DNA of 36,073 nt, from contig JAGGXW010000038.1 of NCBI GenBank assembly GCA_021162815.1, positions 1-36,073 on the forward strand, given 5' to 3'. A program made the position numbers and the translations under genes. Every line of letters starts with the position of its first letter. Within the stretch, counting starts at the first letter, position 1. The notes below the pieces were generated by a model. It searched no databases. It saw only the letters and a program-made list of their open reading frames with translations, and had not been told where the DNA came from. Below, one piece after another: positions 35,934-36,073 of this stretch. Source of the stretch: Thermoplasmata archaeon (GTDB lineage Archaea; Thermoplasmatota; E2; UBA202; JdFR-43).

Positions 35934-36073
35934 GGGTTTGTCGAAAAAATGATGAAATTTAAATTCCCATCCCCATGGGGATATAGGGGATGGGAATGAG
36001 ATATTGGAAGAGATACGACAGAAAATATAAAATGTGGAATATAAAAAAGATTTACTATTTTATTCAATCAAAA
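35934..36073 (+). mobile_element. 5' end of an insertion sequence: left terminal repeat, leader hairpin and transposase N-terminus (truncated by the window end)
   Basis: GGGTTTGTCGAA (35934-35945) is the reverse complement of the tip at 144-155. Nested palindromes at 35965-35996. ORF from ATG 35990 runs off the end: MGMRYWKRYDRKYKMWNIKKIYYFIQSK. Confidence 0.65.

Overview
This is an AT-rich euryarchaeal chromosomal window. A Thermoplasmatota/Aciduliprofundum-like source is an inference from gene content only. Genes are tightly packed, often with ATGA start/stop overlaps. Main blocks, left to right: the 3' end of an IS transposase at the left edge; a NosD-like beta-helix surface protein; a translation cluster (S6e, aIF2-gamma, PIN protein, QueF-family enzyme); GPN-GTPase and purD; a DUF91/NucS-like nuclease; cold-shock protein and dCTP deaminase; a PepD-type peptidase, a GIY-YIG/DUF123 protein, a dihydrolipoamide dehydrogenase-like flavoprotein and a predicted secreted pyroglutamyl-peptidase homologue; a complete 14-gene mbhA-N membrane-bound [NiFe] hydrogenase/Mrp antiporter operon with hypD, hypA and hypC; RlmH and two methyltransferases; a four-gene dye-linked proline/sarcosine dehydrogenase-type cluster; a Pus10-L21e-RpoF-DUF655-KsgA cluster; M24 peptidase, translin, HutI, DHH phosphoesterase and ATP sulfurylase; and the 5' end of an IS at the right edge. 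The least ordinary signal is the mobile element. Both window edges carry opposite ends of what looks like the same IS family in direct orientation, sharing the terminal sequence GGGTTTGTCGAA. A degenerate solo copy of the IS 5' end (possibly a ~114-bp MITE) lies at about 1496-1609. It retains a foldable leader hairpin with a compensatory base-pair change and a conserved short reading frame (MMKFKFPS..GYRG). I see no CRISPR array, rRNA or tRNA. All family calls are from reading motifs; no database search was run.
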